Below are positions 1-10,421 of a DNA stretch of 64,000 nt, in pieces (the stretch's first letter is position 1; each line of letters opens with the position of its first letter). Under the pieces are notes generated by a model. The model was not told the origin of the DNA. It made no database searches and saw only the letters and a program-made list of their open reading frames with translations. The stretch comes from Prorocentrum cordatum. Lineage: Eukaryota; Sar; Dinophyceae; Prorocentrales; Prorocentraceae. The stretch spans positions 122,001 to 186,000 of the forward strand of contig CAUYUJ010005780.1 of NCBI GenBank assembly GCA_963575745.1, in the 5' to 3' direction. The translations under genes and the position numbers were made by a program.

Positions 1-51
1 TGCCCCTGGAAAGAGTACCACCTCGTGATTCGAAGCCCTCAGGCATTCTTT

Positions 52-1262
52 TCATGTGGCCCAACAGGACCCACTGCAAGTCTCATTGTGGAACCTCACT
101 AGGTTACCCTCGCGACGGGGGGCCGGCCGGTCCTGCAGCCCCATCCTGAGCGTGGGTCCGCAGGGCGAACAGGCGACCTGGAACGGGGCTCTCTCGTTGC
201 TGGGCGAACTGCTTTTGCTGCTTTTTTTATGGGCGTACTTCTCCTGGATGCGTGAGACTGCGGAAGCAGGAAGTTCCTTCAAGAGAGCCGAGTGGAAATC
301 CTCATCGTTCGAGAAAAAGGTCTCAAGGGTCTTGTTTGCTTCACCAACTTCCGCTGTATCCGTCTCCCGGCCTTCCTGATCCATTTCAAATTCCTGTTGT
401 TGGGCATCGGCGTCGGGGAAGACCATCCGTGATGGCCACCTTTCCCTGCCCTTGTGTATACCTTTTGCATGTGTCCCTCCTCACGCGGCTGGAGGAGGGA
501 GGTGGGCACGTTGGTGGCCGCGGCATAGGCATCACCCGACTGGGGGTTGATGGAGCCGACCGCCTTCTGGTAGAGGTTGCTGAAGTGGGTCTTCGTGGTC
601 ACGTCGAGCTTGCCAATGACTGGCGTCCATGCCTCAAGATTGACCCCCAGCTGGTCTGGCGAAGGAATGCCCTGCGACTCCAGAATGCGGGGCGCCATCC
701 TCTTCACGGCGTCAATCTCAGCAAGTATATTATCATGGCAATCCTCCCTTTGCTTGGATTCTTTATTCGCGGCGACGGATGTCTTGTTCACTGCGTTTAG
801 CATCACGGATGGACCTTGATGCATTGAGGATATGGCCGGCCTCCTTCGAGCCTTTAGGACGTATAAGTTTGAACTTCGTCTCTGCACCCTGTACCAACGT
901 ATATAATACTTGTAAACCGTTCTGGGCTGGTCGGCGATGGGTCTCTGAATGTGTCCACTGGTAGCCTTTGCCCTTGCCCTTGCCCTTTGTGGGTCTGGAA
1001 GGTCCTCCACTATGGTGGCGGCCCCCTTCTCACCTGCCTGCCAAACTCCACGGGGGGGTTGTGCACGGTGGTGCTGGAGGCGAGGTAAGTCAGCGCCACA
1101 ATGGTAGCACCATGTCAAAAACTCGGGGTTGCGCTTACAGCCACAAACCGTGCAAGCCAGGCCCGCTGGAGCCCAGGTAGCAACATGCGGGGCCATACGC
1201 AAGTGTGTGAAAACAAAAAGCGTGCCGCTGCGCACTCTGCAAATCGCTCTGGCCGCGGACAA
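52..1262 (-). pseudogene. LINE-type retrotransposon ORF1 remnant
   Basis: The minus strand is open from 1262 to about 440 and then continues in another frame to a stop at 52, so one frameshift lies near 430-450. Near the N-terminus is a four-cysteine zinc-ribbon-like motif, CTVCGCKRNPEFLTWCYHCG (about residues 36-55), of the same general kind as the one in the ORF1 at 45602-46815. A hydrophilic, charge-rich region follows (..ESQGIPSPDQLGVNLEAW..) and then an acidic helix in the second frame. Dinoflagellate LINE ORF1 proteins often pair such a finger with a coiled-coil or acidic region, so I infer an ORF1 nucleic-acid-binding protein. No endonuclease or reverse transcriptase follows before the window edge. 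A spliced-leader relic lies 56 bp upstream at 1318-1338, so the copy probably derives from a trans-spliced transcript. It could instead be a host gene with a RanBP2-like finger. Confidence 0.5.
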
Positions 1263-1317
1263 TTGACCAGACCTAATCGCTGATTCCCGGAACTTCGCTA
1301 GGTCACAACATTTAAGT

Positions 1318-1338
1318 CTTGAGCCAGAATGGCTACGG
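1318..1338 (-). other. spliced-leader relic
   Basis: Read on the minus strand, these 21 bases match the dinoflagellate spliced leader at 20 of 21 positions (CCGTAGCCATTCTGG then CTCAAG). The leader is normally found only in SL RNA genes and on trans-spliced mRNAs. No SL RNA gene donor-site context is visible, so this is best read as the 5' end of a retroposed mRNA. It sits directly upstream of the ORF1 remnant and is preceded on its own strand by a GGAGGA microsatellite. Confidence 0.85.
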
Positions 1339-1650
1339 TCCTCCTCCTCCTTCTCCTCCTCCGCCTCCTCCCGTGCTCCGTCTCTTACTCTATATGCTCC
1401 TCCACTCCGCCATCTCTTGCACCTCTCCCCCTCTCTCGCACAACTCCTCCTCCACCTCTCGCCTCCCCGGATATTTCTTCACCTCATCCTCGTTCTCCTT
1501 CCTCTCTGTCAACCGCTCCACCCAGTCTCGTCCCCGCAGGCCTGATAATATCGTACATGCTCCAACCACTCTTCCTCCTCCTTCCATCCCCCCATCCTTT
1601 CAGCCCCCTTCCCCGACTCCTTATCATGCATGTTGACCACGCGTTTAGTT
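1339..1650. repeat. CTC/CT-rich tract
   Basis: Pyrimidine-rich on the plus strand: clean CTC triplets to about 1375, then degenerate. Open frames here are compositional. From 1650 to 2160 I see no gene or repeat I can name. Confidence 0.7.
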
Positions 1651-2162
1651 AGGCTGGCCACCACCGCCCTTCTGGCAAACACGCCTGACCCCACAAGGCA
1701 AACCATGTTGTGGAACGACGATGTCGGTCTGGTGATTAGAATCGGTAAAGTCTGAATCAACAAGCACGGGCAAACGTGCTAAGGATCATTCATCCTATGG
1801 TGGCATTGCCGAATCCTCTGTGAAAGACACAATCCACGCACAATACAAGCCGCCTGGGGCAGAACATGCCTTCGAGGCCCTGCCTCCCTATCCCGGCCCA
1901 TCCCCTCTGCCAGCCAGTATGCCTCCTGCGGGAAAAGGAGGGAGCTGCCACATGATACCTTTACTGGGGCATCTTTCGACGCTTGCACTTTCCTCTCCCC
2001 TAGGTGCAATGCGACTTACCACGCGGAACGCTAAAACGCAACGGAGCCACTCTCGGCCCCGAAGGCGCCTGTATGCACGAGGAGCGCTTGGAGGGACAAC
2101 CGCGGACGGACGCAATGGACAACGAACCCCTTCCAAACCCGAACTGTTCTTTGTTTCAACGT

Positions 2163-2235
2163 GTTGGCTGGAAGAACATTTAAACATAAACTTTCGAACG
2201 CCCGTGTAGATTTCTTGGATCGGCGCTGACCCATG
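2163..2235 (+). repeat. fragment of the GGATCGGCGCTGG dispersed repeat
   Basis: Contains ACTTTCGAACGCCCG followed by GATTTCTTGGATCGGCGCTG. This is close to 47329-47367 inside the receptor gene's last intron and to 30465-30515. A CTT microsatellite follows immediately (2236-2260). Confidence 0.6.
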
Positions 2236-2900
2236 CTGATTCGTCTTCTTCTTCTTCTTCGTAATATTCGTCTTGTTCTTCTGAGTCGGATTATTACTCT
2301 TCTTGTTGGTGTGTTTCTTCTTCTGGTTATCCTGCCTTTGGTTATCCATGTTACCATTCGTACCATCTCTCTTGCTTCTGCTGTTTTCCTCGCCCTCTTG
2401 CTCGATAGGCTGTGCTGGAGGCGGGCTCGCAGGAGGCGGCGGCGTCTCCTGGCGGGCGGCGGCGACCGTCCGCGAGGGGTCCCAGGCCGCCAGGTCGGGT
2501 GCGGAGGCCGTCTGCCTGGGGGCTTCTCCGCTCGCCGCCGCGCTCCGCGAGCGCGCCGCGCGCGGCGGGGTCACGGCCCGGGCGCCCCTCCCCCTCCTGC
2601 TGCCGCCGCGCCGGGTGCCCGGGCACCCTGGGCCACGGACACCCCGGGCAGCACGCGACCCCTCCTCGTCCTCCGTCTCCTCGTACTCTGGCGGCACGCA
2701 CCAGGGCGTGGCGCGAGTGGGGAAGGGTGGCAGACTGCAGTCCACCGCGGGGGGAAGGAAGACGAGGAGGGTTATGTTCCTCGTCCTCCGCCATCTCCAT
2801 GTCTTCTTCCTCTTCCTCGTCTCTTCTGTTCTTCTCTTCTCTGCTCTTCTCTTCTCTGATCTCCTCTTCTCCTCGTTGCTCCAGATCAGGAAACATTCGA
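2236..2900. other. no supported gene; GC-rich then TCT-rich
   Basis: Strongly GC-rich from 2405 to 2700, then rich in CTCTTC to 2880. Long overlapping frames exist on both strands but show only arginine/proline/alanine-biased composition and no domain. Confidence 0.5.
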
Positions 2901-2901
2901 A

Positions 2902-3036
2902 CATCAACATGGACATAAGCTTTCAGAACATCGCACGGATTGGCGCTGGAACCTCCCTCCCTGGCGCGCGGAGCGCGTCGGAAGCGACGCGGGGTGTGCT
3001 GCCAAACTCGGAATACTTATGTGTCTGCACTGTGTT
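2902..3036. repeat. small TIR element of the GGCGCTGG family
   Basis: The left arm (2902-2927, ending GGACATAAGCTTTCAGA) is answered by an inverted right arm (3008-3036, whose reverse complement reads GACACATAAGTATTCCGA). Between them lies the core GATTGGCGCTGGAACC..CCTGGCGCGCGGAGCGCG. The architecture matches 62687-62803 and the intron at 47296-47500. There is no coding capacity, so it would be non-autonomous. Confidence 0.6.
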
Positions 3037-3467
3037 CTTCTTCGAAGAATGGACGGGGAGTGGGGGCGTTTTGCTGCCCAGGTGGTCCTAGAGCATCTGG
3101 TCCGGATGAGGTGCGAGCCACGGACGACGCCGATGCCAAACCCAGTCGTGTCCAGGTGGGAGTGCGCCAAGTCCTGGAGGTCGGACGAAGGTTGGGCTCA
3201 AGAATTGTGGACTCCGCACGCGGATTCAAACCAAGTTCCCTGCAGGACATGCCCCACAGGGAGATGATAACCTCCAAGACGCCCCCGCCAATCTTAAACA
3301 AATCCTTTGGGTTCGTGCTCAGAGGTTTCCTCCTGCATGCATCCCTCTTAGACTTCGAACGGACGTGTGATGAGCCCTCGCTTCGTGCGAAAATTGACGC
3401 TGCCACTGAAAGCTTGCGTGCGGGGCCGGATTCCAAAAGAGGAGCGAGAAAATACCGGAGTGGAAGG

Positions 3468-3690
3468 GGCCAAGCGGGGTCCTACGGCTTGGTCGCGTCG
3501 CGATGTCGCGGGCGTTGGTTTCTGACGCCGCGCGGATCGTTCAGCCATGAAGGATCGCGGCTCTCCGATAGCGCAGCTCGCTCGACATCGGCCGATTCTG
3601 GGCCACTGGCGGCGTTACACCTGGAACGCCCGCGCTGGGGTCGCCGCCGCGTCAACGCGGCGCAAACCTACCGTACAGCGTCCATGGGTG
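3468..3690 (+). repeat. dispersed repeat, second copy at 32395-32600
   Basis: Shares GCGTTGGTTTCTGACGC, GCGGATCGTTC, ATCGGCCGATTCTG, CTGGGCCACTGGCGGC and GCGCTGGGGTCG, in the same order and spacing, with 32412-32580. Apart from this repeat the stretch 3037-4430 shows no gene I can support. Confidence 0.6.
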
Positions 3691-4429
3691 CGTGGCTGAA
3701 GCGGGGTTCTGCGGTGCGGATTCCTGTGACATTCACATCTCTGCAATAGTTATAACTGATAACCCTCCGTCTGGCGCGCATAGCAATTTTTCAACTGAAG
3801 TGCCCCGCCCCGGGCTCAATAATTAGCGTTTCGCAAAGGAGGGTTCGAACAGAGGCAGACAATGACCGCAGAAGAGTCCCACAAGGGGGATGGGGTGCCT
3901 GAGGATGCTTGTTCCAGCAACTGTTTCGCCTCAGGCTTCCTCACAATGAACTCAAAAAATCGTGCTCCAGCCTCATCTCCGCTACATGTTTGGTCTGGAC
4001 GGCCACGATCCCTGGTGATACCCCAGTATGCACATGGCCGTGCTCTCATCCCCCTGTCCTGGCTGGATCTTGGACCTCAATCGTAGGCGTCCCCAAGAAT
4101 ACCTAGGACTGCACAGGAACTCATCTGAGGTCCCAGAAATGCATGTTTTCAGTCGCCGACCTGCTCCTCGACCCGCCTCTTCACCTTTGCTGCTATCAGG
4201 GTGGTTTGCAGATGTATGTGTTGTTATGTTTGACAAGGTTGGCCAGGATGCGGGGAAGCGGGGCGCGGTGGAGCATCGTTTGTCCGATCCCTGTCCCCGG
4301 TGGCGTGGCCTGGGCCCCACCGGCCAATGCGCCCCCCTGGATGGGGATATAAGCTGTTCCCTTTAGATTTCGAGGGACCTTTCCCCTGGGGCGGTGGGAT
4401 TTTATCGGGGGGTCCGAAGTTGATACAAG

Positions 4430-4590
4430 TAAGGAAACAATGGGCACACAGTCCAACAACAGTTCCTGTTCTGTTAAAACAGGATTCGCTGTCGGCGTCG
4501 CCGCGGGCGTTGTCCATTTGAGACACAAGCTCGCATGGCCAACAGCGGCCGCTGTCGGGTTCGGGCAGCATGTGCTGTTGGGCATCGTAT
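4430..4590 (-). repeat. R1 dispersed repeat, copy A
   Basis: One of five copies (others 19728-19896, 27118-27300, 36728-36860, 59455-59612). It is recognised by the palindromic core CAACAGCGGCCGCTGTCGG, then CGAGCTTGTGTCTCAAATGG, ACAACGCCCGCGGCGACG and GTGTGCCCATTG on the minus strand. The frame giving DSGRCWPCELVSQMDNARGD stays readable in several copies, but that may only reflect DNA conservation. Confidence 0.75.
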
Positions 4591-4679
4591 CTTTTTTCCG
4601 TAGCCATTTTGGGCGTCCAGATTTCCGGGCTGAGATATATTGGCCCAGTGGGGACGGGGATCGGTTAAACGACACCAGG

Positions 4680-4880
4680 AGAGCCCAAACTCGAATCGAC
4701 AAGTCGGATCGGCCATCAAAATGAATCGGATCAGCGGAAACCAGCAGCCAAGTTGGGAGAAGGCGAATCGGTGGAAATCGGCAGGGTAGTAAGGCCTCCA
4801 TTGAGAAACGAAAATCCAAATCGGAATCAGAAGTCGAATCGGCATCGGAATCGATCGAAACCGAATCCAACCGAGTCGGA
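4680..4880. repeat. clustered GAATCGG-type hexamers
   Basis: About a dozen AATCGG, GAATCGG or ATCGGAATC words occur at irregular spacing, most densely at 4800-4875. I see no gene here. A minus-strand frame through it yields only a serine/aspartate-biased peptide. Confidence 0.5.
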
Positions 4881-5044
4881 GGAGTCGACATGAATTCTGC
4901 TGAGGCATTGATGCCACGGCCGAGTGGGGCTGGGGAGCAGCCGAGCAGCGAGGAGGCGCGTCCGAGCGATCAATCAATATGTAGATCTGTCTATTTACAT
5001 ACACACACACCTACCAATCTATCCATTTGTTATGAGACGATCTG

Positions 5045-5048
5045 ACTA

Positions 5049-5108
<60 letters not shown>

Positions 5109-5165
5109 CTACCTACCTACCTACCTACCTACCTACCTACCTACCTACCTGTCGACCTACCTGTC
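5045..5165. repeat. CCTG then CCTA tetranucleotide arrays
   Basis: About fifteen CTGC units (5048-5108) switch abruptly to about eleven CTAC units (5109-5152), then degenerate CTGT/CTAC units. From 5166 to 5429 I see nothing else. Confidence 0.95.
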
Positions 5166-5429
5166 TACCTTTCTACCTATCTCCCAACTTCTCTATAGCG
5201 ATACTGAGCGGTGGCCGAGCAACGAAGATGCGCGTCGGGTCCTTGTAACACGGCATGCCCCCCCCCGACGCCCGTGGGCCCCGCCGCCCCGGCGCCGCAG
5301 GTCGGCTCCCGCTGCCCAGGGGGCCCTCCCCCGAGCCTGCTCGGCGTCTGAGCCCGTCCCCAGACATCCGACGCATGGAAAACACAACATAAACCACTGG
5401 GGCGTTTCGGTGTTTTCAGCCTCTAGAGG

Positions 5430-5560
5430 CTATCGCCAGGCCCCAGGGCCGTCAAGAAGACGACACAGGATGAGAAACCAAGCCTGGGGAAAAGGTCGAG
5501 ACTTCTGGGCCCCCTCTTCATCGAAAATAACCAAGTCTGGGATCTCTGGGCTTCCTTGAA
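5430..5560 (+). repeat. dispersed repeat, second copy at 33738-33870
   Basis: The two copies share CCAGGCCCCAGG, GCGTCAA or CCGTCAA, AAACCAGCC or AAACCAAGCC, GGTCGA(G/A)ACTTCTGGG, and GATCTCTGGG near the right end, in the same order. Confidence 0.6.
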
Positions 5561-5626
5561 CCCGCTCGGCGACTGAGCCTGTCTGGCTGTCAAGCGGGCG
5601 GCCGACTGGGCTCTGTCCCAGGATGC

Positions 5627-5676
5627 CTGCGGGGATCGACCCCGCTCGGCGGCCAAGCGGGGTCGATCCCGGGTCC
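5627..5676. repeat. hairpin-forming inverted repeat
   Basis: GGGATCGACCCCGCT (5632-5646) is perfectly inverted as AGCGGGGTCGATCCC (5656-5670) around a 9-base loop, with partial pairing continuing outward. No U-run follows. Confidence 0.85.
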
Positions 5677-5922
5677 GCGTGGCAGCCGAAAGGGCTCGGA
5701 CACCAGAGGGGGCGCGGGAGGGAACCTCGACGGGTGGCCGACCTCAGGGGCTGCCAGCTGGGCGCCAGGCCTGTCGCCCCCCCCCCGCGGTCGCGGGGGA
5801 TGGGTGCCGCGGCGCTGCGGGACAAACGTCCCCGCCACCGCGGAAGCGAGCTGCGGCGGCGGCGCGGACCTTCGGCGTAACCCATCGGAGCGAGACGGGT
5901 GAAGGGCAGACAGGAAAACACA

Positions 5923-5923
5923 A

Positions 5924-5959
<36 letters not shown>

Positions 5960-6041
5960 TTGATGATGATGATGATGCTGCTGATGCTGATGATGATGAT
6001 GATGATGCTGATGCTGATGCTGATGCTGATGTTGATGATGA

Positions 6042-6073
<32 letters not shown>

Positions 6074-6122
6074 ATGAGGATGAGGATGATGGTTAGGATG
6101 ATGATGATGATGATGCTGATGC

Positions 6123-6158
<36 letters not shown>

Positions 6159-6227
6159 CGATGACGATGACGATGACGCTGATGCTGATGCTGATGCTGA
6201 TGCTGATGCTGATGCTGATGCTGATGC

Positions 6228-6294
<67 letters not shown>

Positions 6295-6296
6295 CG
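5923..6296. repeat. GAT/GCT trinucleotide tract, LINE tail position
   Basis: An ATG/ATC-type array with interspersed GCTGAT and GACGAT units. On the minus strand it directly follows the 3' region of the LINE pseudogene at 6300-10080, so it may be that element's simple-sequence tail. Poly-Met/Asp/Ser frames through it are artefacts. Confidence 0.9.
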
Positions 6297-6299
6297 GTG

Positions 6300-9200
6300 C
6301 AAACCTACGGGTCGGGGAGCGGGGTTCGTCTAAACCGTATTTAATCCTCGTGCACAGGCGCTCAAGCTCCTCGACACCGCTAGCCAAACGGGCGTTTCGC
6401 TACCGACCTTGCTGTAAGAGGCCTGCAGGGCCGATGGGAAGCATCCGCTGCGGAAACCCCGACGACCACAGGCCGTTGGCCCGCGGCGGCGTGTCCGGGC
6501 CTCACGAAGCCCACGCCAACGCCGCCCAGAATTCCGGGCCGCATCCAACCGACGAGGACGGCTCCTGCAGGTCGCCCACACGGAAAGAGCCGCAGGCCGA
6601 GGCCCCAAGGGCCACGCGGACGCGGGACGCCAGGGCCAGAGCGAAGCCCAGGCCGACACCGCGCAGAAGTTCGAGCCGAGCGTAACAAGGCGACGGCCCA
6701 GAGCAAGCGAGACGGGGAGGGCGGCACACGCGCACGCGCGGCGCGCAGTGTACACTTTGGCCCGCGCGCTGGGTGGCGGAAAGTTTCATTGTGCGGAAAC
6801 GCCGCCTCGAAGGCGGCGAAGCTTTGCACGGGCTGCTCCGCCGCGGCGAGCGGCTCCGCGGGCGACCGCCCTCGTCTGTCTTCGGCGGCACGGGCCCGCC
6901 GCGGTGCGTCCCCTGCCGCGCGCGGCGCAGCGCGGCCGCTTGGCGGGCGTCGGCCCCCTCCGCGCAGCGAGCGCGGAGGTCCACGTCGCGCGGCCCGTCG
7001 GCGCAGCGCCCGCGCGCCGCGCAGTGCACGAGCCGCCGCGCACCCGCGCCGAGCATCCACAAGCGGTGGGTCGGGCCGAACGGCCTGCCCCATCATCGCT
7101 GCCGCTCGGCGGTGGGGCGATGCGCCAAAGGGGCCGGCGGGGTTGCCGCCAAATCTGCAGGGGCCGCCGCTGGAGCCGCCAAGGCGGCCTCGGCGCCATC
7201 CCGGTCACGTCCATCATGTGTGGGAAAATCCTTGGACACCGCTGCCAGTGCTCTGGCGCCCAGTGCGCAGGAGGAGGCTGCCGCGGCGGCGGTGCCGCGG
7301 CTGCCGCCGTGCCGCCCGCGGGGCCAGGCGGGCCCTCAGCCCCCGTCGTCCTGCTGCCTTCCTCCGCGCCGCCATCGGCGCCCTGGGCCTCGCCATGGGG
7401 CTGGGCGGCGCGCGTGGCGGCGGCCAGCGTCGCGGCCGCGGCGCTGGTGGCCTCGGCGCCGCGGCGGCCCGCGCTCGATTCGGCCCGCAAGCGGCCGCGC
7501 CGCTCGGCTGCGCCCTGACCCCTCAACGCCGCGTTTCCGAGCGCCGCCGCCCCCCCGCTGGGCCGCTTCCGCAGCGGGCGGGCGCGGCGCCCCAAGGCCG
7601 CTGTTGTGAACAGGGGGTGCGCTGCCGCCGCTCGGCGCCGCGACCGAGTGACAGCCAGGGGCGGGCGCGCCGCTCGAGCGGTCCGCGCGGGAGTCGCAGA
7701 GCCAGCGCGTTGCGCGCGCCTCCGCGACCGCCGCGTCGTGGGCCCCGCAGGGCCAGCTTCCGCAGTTGGGGCCGCGGCCGCGGCAGCGCGCGACCCCCCG
7801 CCGCCCGCAGCCGCGCCCGCAGCAGGTGGCGTGGTGGGCTCCGCCGTAGAGGCGTCCGCGCCGTCGGCTGCCGTGAAGGCGGCGTTCACGAGTTGCAGCG
7901 CCCCGCCAGGCCTGCGCGCCGTCGCCGCCGCGATCTCGTCGACCAGCGATGCGCGCGACGCTGCCTCCGCCGTGTTCGCGGGGTGGAGCGCAGCGTCCCG
8001 CTTGGCGAGGCCAGCGGCTGCCCTGTTGACCTCGTAGTTTTGTGGCTGGCGCTGCCGTCCCGCGCGGAGCGGAGGGCGGCGCGCCCCTTGACCTTGGCGA
8101 CGCGAGCGCACTGGGGGCCACCGATGTCGCCCACGGCCTGCCAGAACTCGCGCCATGCCTCCATGCGCGGGCGGTGCAGCGCCATGCCCGGCCCGCGGCG
8201 CAGGAGCTGCTCGCCCTGATATCGAGGGCGCCGTCGGCCCCCGCGCGCGGGCAGCGGGGCCAATATCCCACCTGCGCGGGCGTTCTGCGGCAGGTGGGCG
8301 CGGGCGCAGCCCCTGCAGGCGCCGTGCGCGGCGCCGCGGTCCCGCGGCGCTGCCGGCCCCCAACTGGCGCGCACCTCGGGCGACTCCGCCTTGCCGCGCA
8401 GGTCCGAGCCGTCGGCGCATAGGGCGCCGGCGCCCGCCAGCGCGGTGTAGCAGAAGCCCCTGCTCCACCGCGCCTCCTCCGTCTCCAGTGGCGGCGGGAG
8501 GTCGTCCGTCGGGTCGGGGATTAGCGCCCTCGAATAGGTCCTCGCTGTTGGACTCCACTGCCAGTCGGCGAAGGCTTGCATCGCCGCGTCGCCAGCGATG
8601 GCATCGCGCCGCTCCAGCGCCGGAGCAAGGCGCCGCCAAGCGAGGTGGCGCACTGCACCGCGACCGCCGCGTCCCGCGCGGCGGGCGCTCGATCGGCACA
8701 GCGGCCGACCGAGCGCCGCTCGGCGGGCAACAGGCCAGAGCTCGGCGAGCGCCGCGTCGCGGGTGCTGAACCTTCGTCGTGCCCATTGCTCGGGGGTCGC
8801 CATGTAGTTGCCAGCCGCGGCCGGCGACCGCGGGTCGCCGCGCCGCAGGTCGCGTCGTGGCCGAGCTCCGCGTCGCGGGCGGCGGCCTCGCGCCAACGCC
8901 ACCGCTGGTGCGAGTCGCGGATGTGCCTGCGGATTGTGTGTGGCCCCCGATCTCTCCGAGCTTCAGCGCCGTGCCGTTGTCCGTCGCCCGGAACTGCAGC
9001 GCGGTCGATGTCCAGCCAAGCCGCTCGATGGCGAGCAGCGCCGCCGCCGCGGTGCCGCGCCCCGCCACCGCGGCGGGCCGGCTCTCATGGCGAACCTGCA
9101 CGGCGTGCCGCCACGCCCACGCTACGTCGTGCGTGGTGTCGGGGTGGGCCCGCCCGAACCCGCGGCCATGCGCCAGGAGCGCCAGCTCGGCTTGCGAGCA

Positions 9201-10080
9201 CAAGGGGTCGCGACGCGGCGCGGCGGACAGCGCGACGTCCACCTGCAGCGAGCGGCCGCGCGCGCTGCCGAAGGTGCGAGTGCCGACTGCCAATCGCCAC
9301 CGCTCGCTGCAGCCGCGGGCCGTCGTCCGCAGGAGGCCGCCCGCGAGCAGGCGCGTGGCCGCGCTGATGGACCGGCGCTGCGCGCCCGCCACCCGCGCGA
9401 GCTGGTCGCGAGCCTTGGCGCGCCGATTCCTCGGCGCCCCAGTCGCGGAGGAGCCGTCCATGCAGAAGTCCGCGCCGAGGTTATTTCCGGCCTTGGTCGG
9501 CTTGGCACCGAGGCCGTTGCTGCCTGGACCTCGTCGCGCGTCTCGGCGTCGGTCGCGCCTCCGTCTTGGTCGCCGAGATCCTGCAGCCTAACGCGCAGAA
9601 GCCAGCTGCCACCGCGAACCCTGCTGTCGCCGGGCGCCCCGCGATCGCCCGAGCGGCGCGCCCGCGAAGCAAAACGCAGTCGCGCCGTCAAACGCGACGT
9701 ATATGTCGGACTTCAACGGGCTGCCACTGGAGGCGCCGTGCCCCTCGGCGCGCGCCCTCGCCGTCGGGGGCGTCGCCGCTTGCAGGATCGTCGCAGCGTG
9801 CGGGCAGCCCGCCAGCAGTGCCACGTCCCACGCGCGCGCGCCTCAACCGCGATGGCGCCCGCGCGGATGCGGCGGCGCCCGCGCAAGGTCGACGTGGCGC
9901 AGCGGGCCGGCCGGCCGCGCAGGCCTGCTCGGCGGGCCAGGCACTCGGCGCGGGTGAGCCGCGCCGTCTCGCAAGCCTTCTCGGGGTAGATCAGCAGCGC
10001 GGCGGAGCTGCTGCGAGCCCGCAGCCTCCACCGCCAGCGCCTGGAGCCATGCGGGCTCCTGGGCCGAGCGCCCGGGGATG
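6300..10080 (-). mobile_element. LINE ORF2 pseudogene, 3' half
   Basis: Several minus-strand frames must be joined to recover LINE-like protein. Around 9480-9350 is a segment of the kind found after dinoflagellate LINE reverse transcriptase domains (CMDGSSATGAPRNRRAKA..). Around 8450-7980 are RNase H-like pieces: GALCADGSDLRGKAE, then REFWQAVGDIGGPQCARVAK with a VKG basic strand, then NRAAAGLAKRDAALHP, the usual ADALAKxGA position. Around 7075-6980 is HRLWMLGAGARRLVHCAA and further cysteines, resembling the terminal zinc-finger region. Frame changes are numerous, so the copy is dead. The 5' half is missing; the break at 10080 is against a GATGGT microsatellite. A single 891-codon frame covers 6786-9461 but holds the recognisable motifs only in parts. 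Confidence 0.6.
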
Positions 10081-10083
10081 CTA

Positions 10084-10125
10084 ATGTTGGTGATGGTGAA
10101 GATGATGGTGATGATGATGGCGAAC
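10084..10125. repeat. GATGGT microsatellite
   Basis: Short GATGGTGAT-type array at the junction between the truncated LINE and the next retrocopy. From 10126 to 10421 there is no gene that I can support; an A-run lies at 10326-10337. Confidence 0.7.
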
Positions 10126-10421
10126 GTACTCTGAAAGGGAAGAGGCGAGGGGAAGCGGACAATAAGCGAGAAGAGGGCAATATGTTCGCTCCTGCTCCCA
10201 GCCAGCAGCGCTACAACTCTTCTGCTTGTGCTGTGACTTCGTGGTTGCGCTACTCGCTGCGGCCAGTGCCGGGGGGCGTGCGCTCGTAGGCTTCATGTAT
10301 TTGTTGTCGCGCAGACAATTTTGAGAAAAAAAAAAACAAGAAAAGGCGGGATCGGGGGCAACGACCAAAGACAGAATGCACGAGGCAAACTACACCGACG
10401 GGGGCGGTCGCGGGAATGGTC

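Noticed and set aside
1888-2916. 342-codon minus-strand frame
   Set aside because: Arg/Pro/Ala and Glu/Arg-rich composition from GC-rich and TCT-rich tracts; no domain.
3835-3870. GGGTTCGAAC, like a tRNA T-loop
   Set aside because: No acceptor or anticodon stem can be drawn around it.
4598-4612. Exact 15-base match to the spliced leader (CCGTAGCCATTTTGG) on the plus strand
   Set aside because: It lies next to R1 copy A, and the aligned position in copies B and D reads AAGTGGGTGCGG or AAATGGGACGG. The bases after it (GCGTCCAG) do not continue the leader. Probably a chance match in a repeat.
6786-9461. Single 891-codon protein
   Set aside because: Recognisable LINE pieces are spread over several frames, so this frame is a GC-rich open stretch over a pseudogene.
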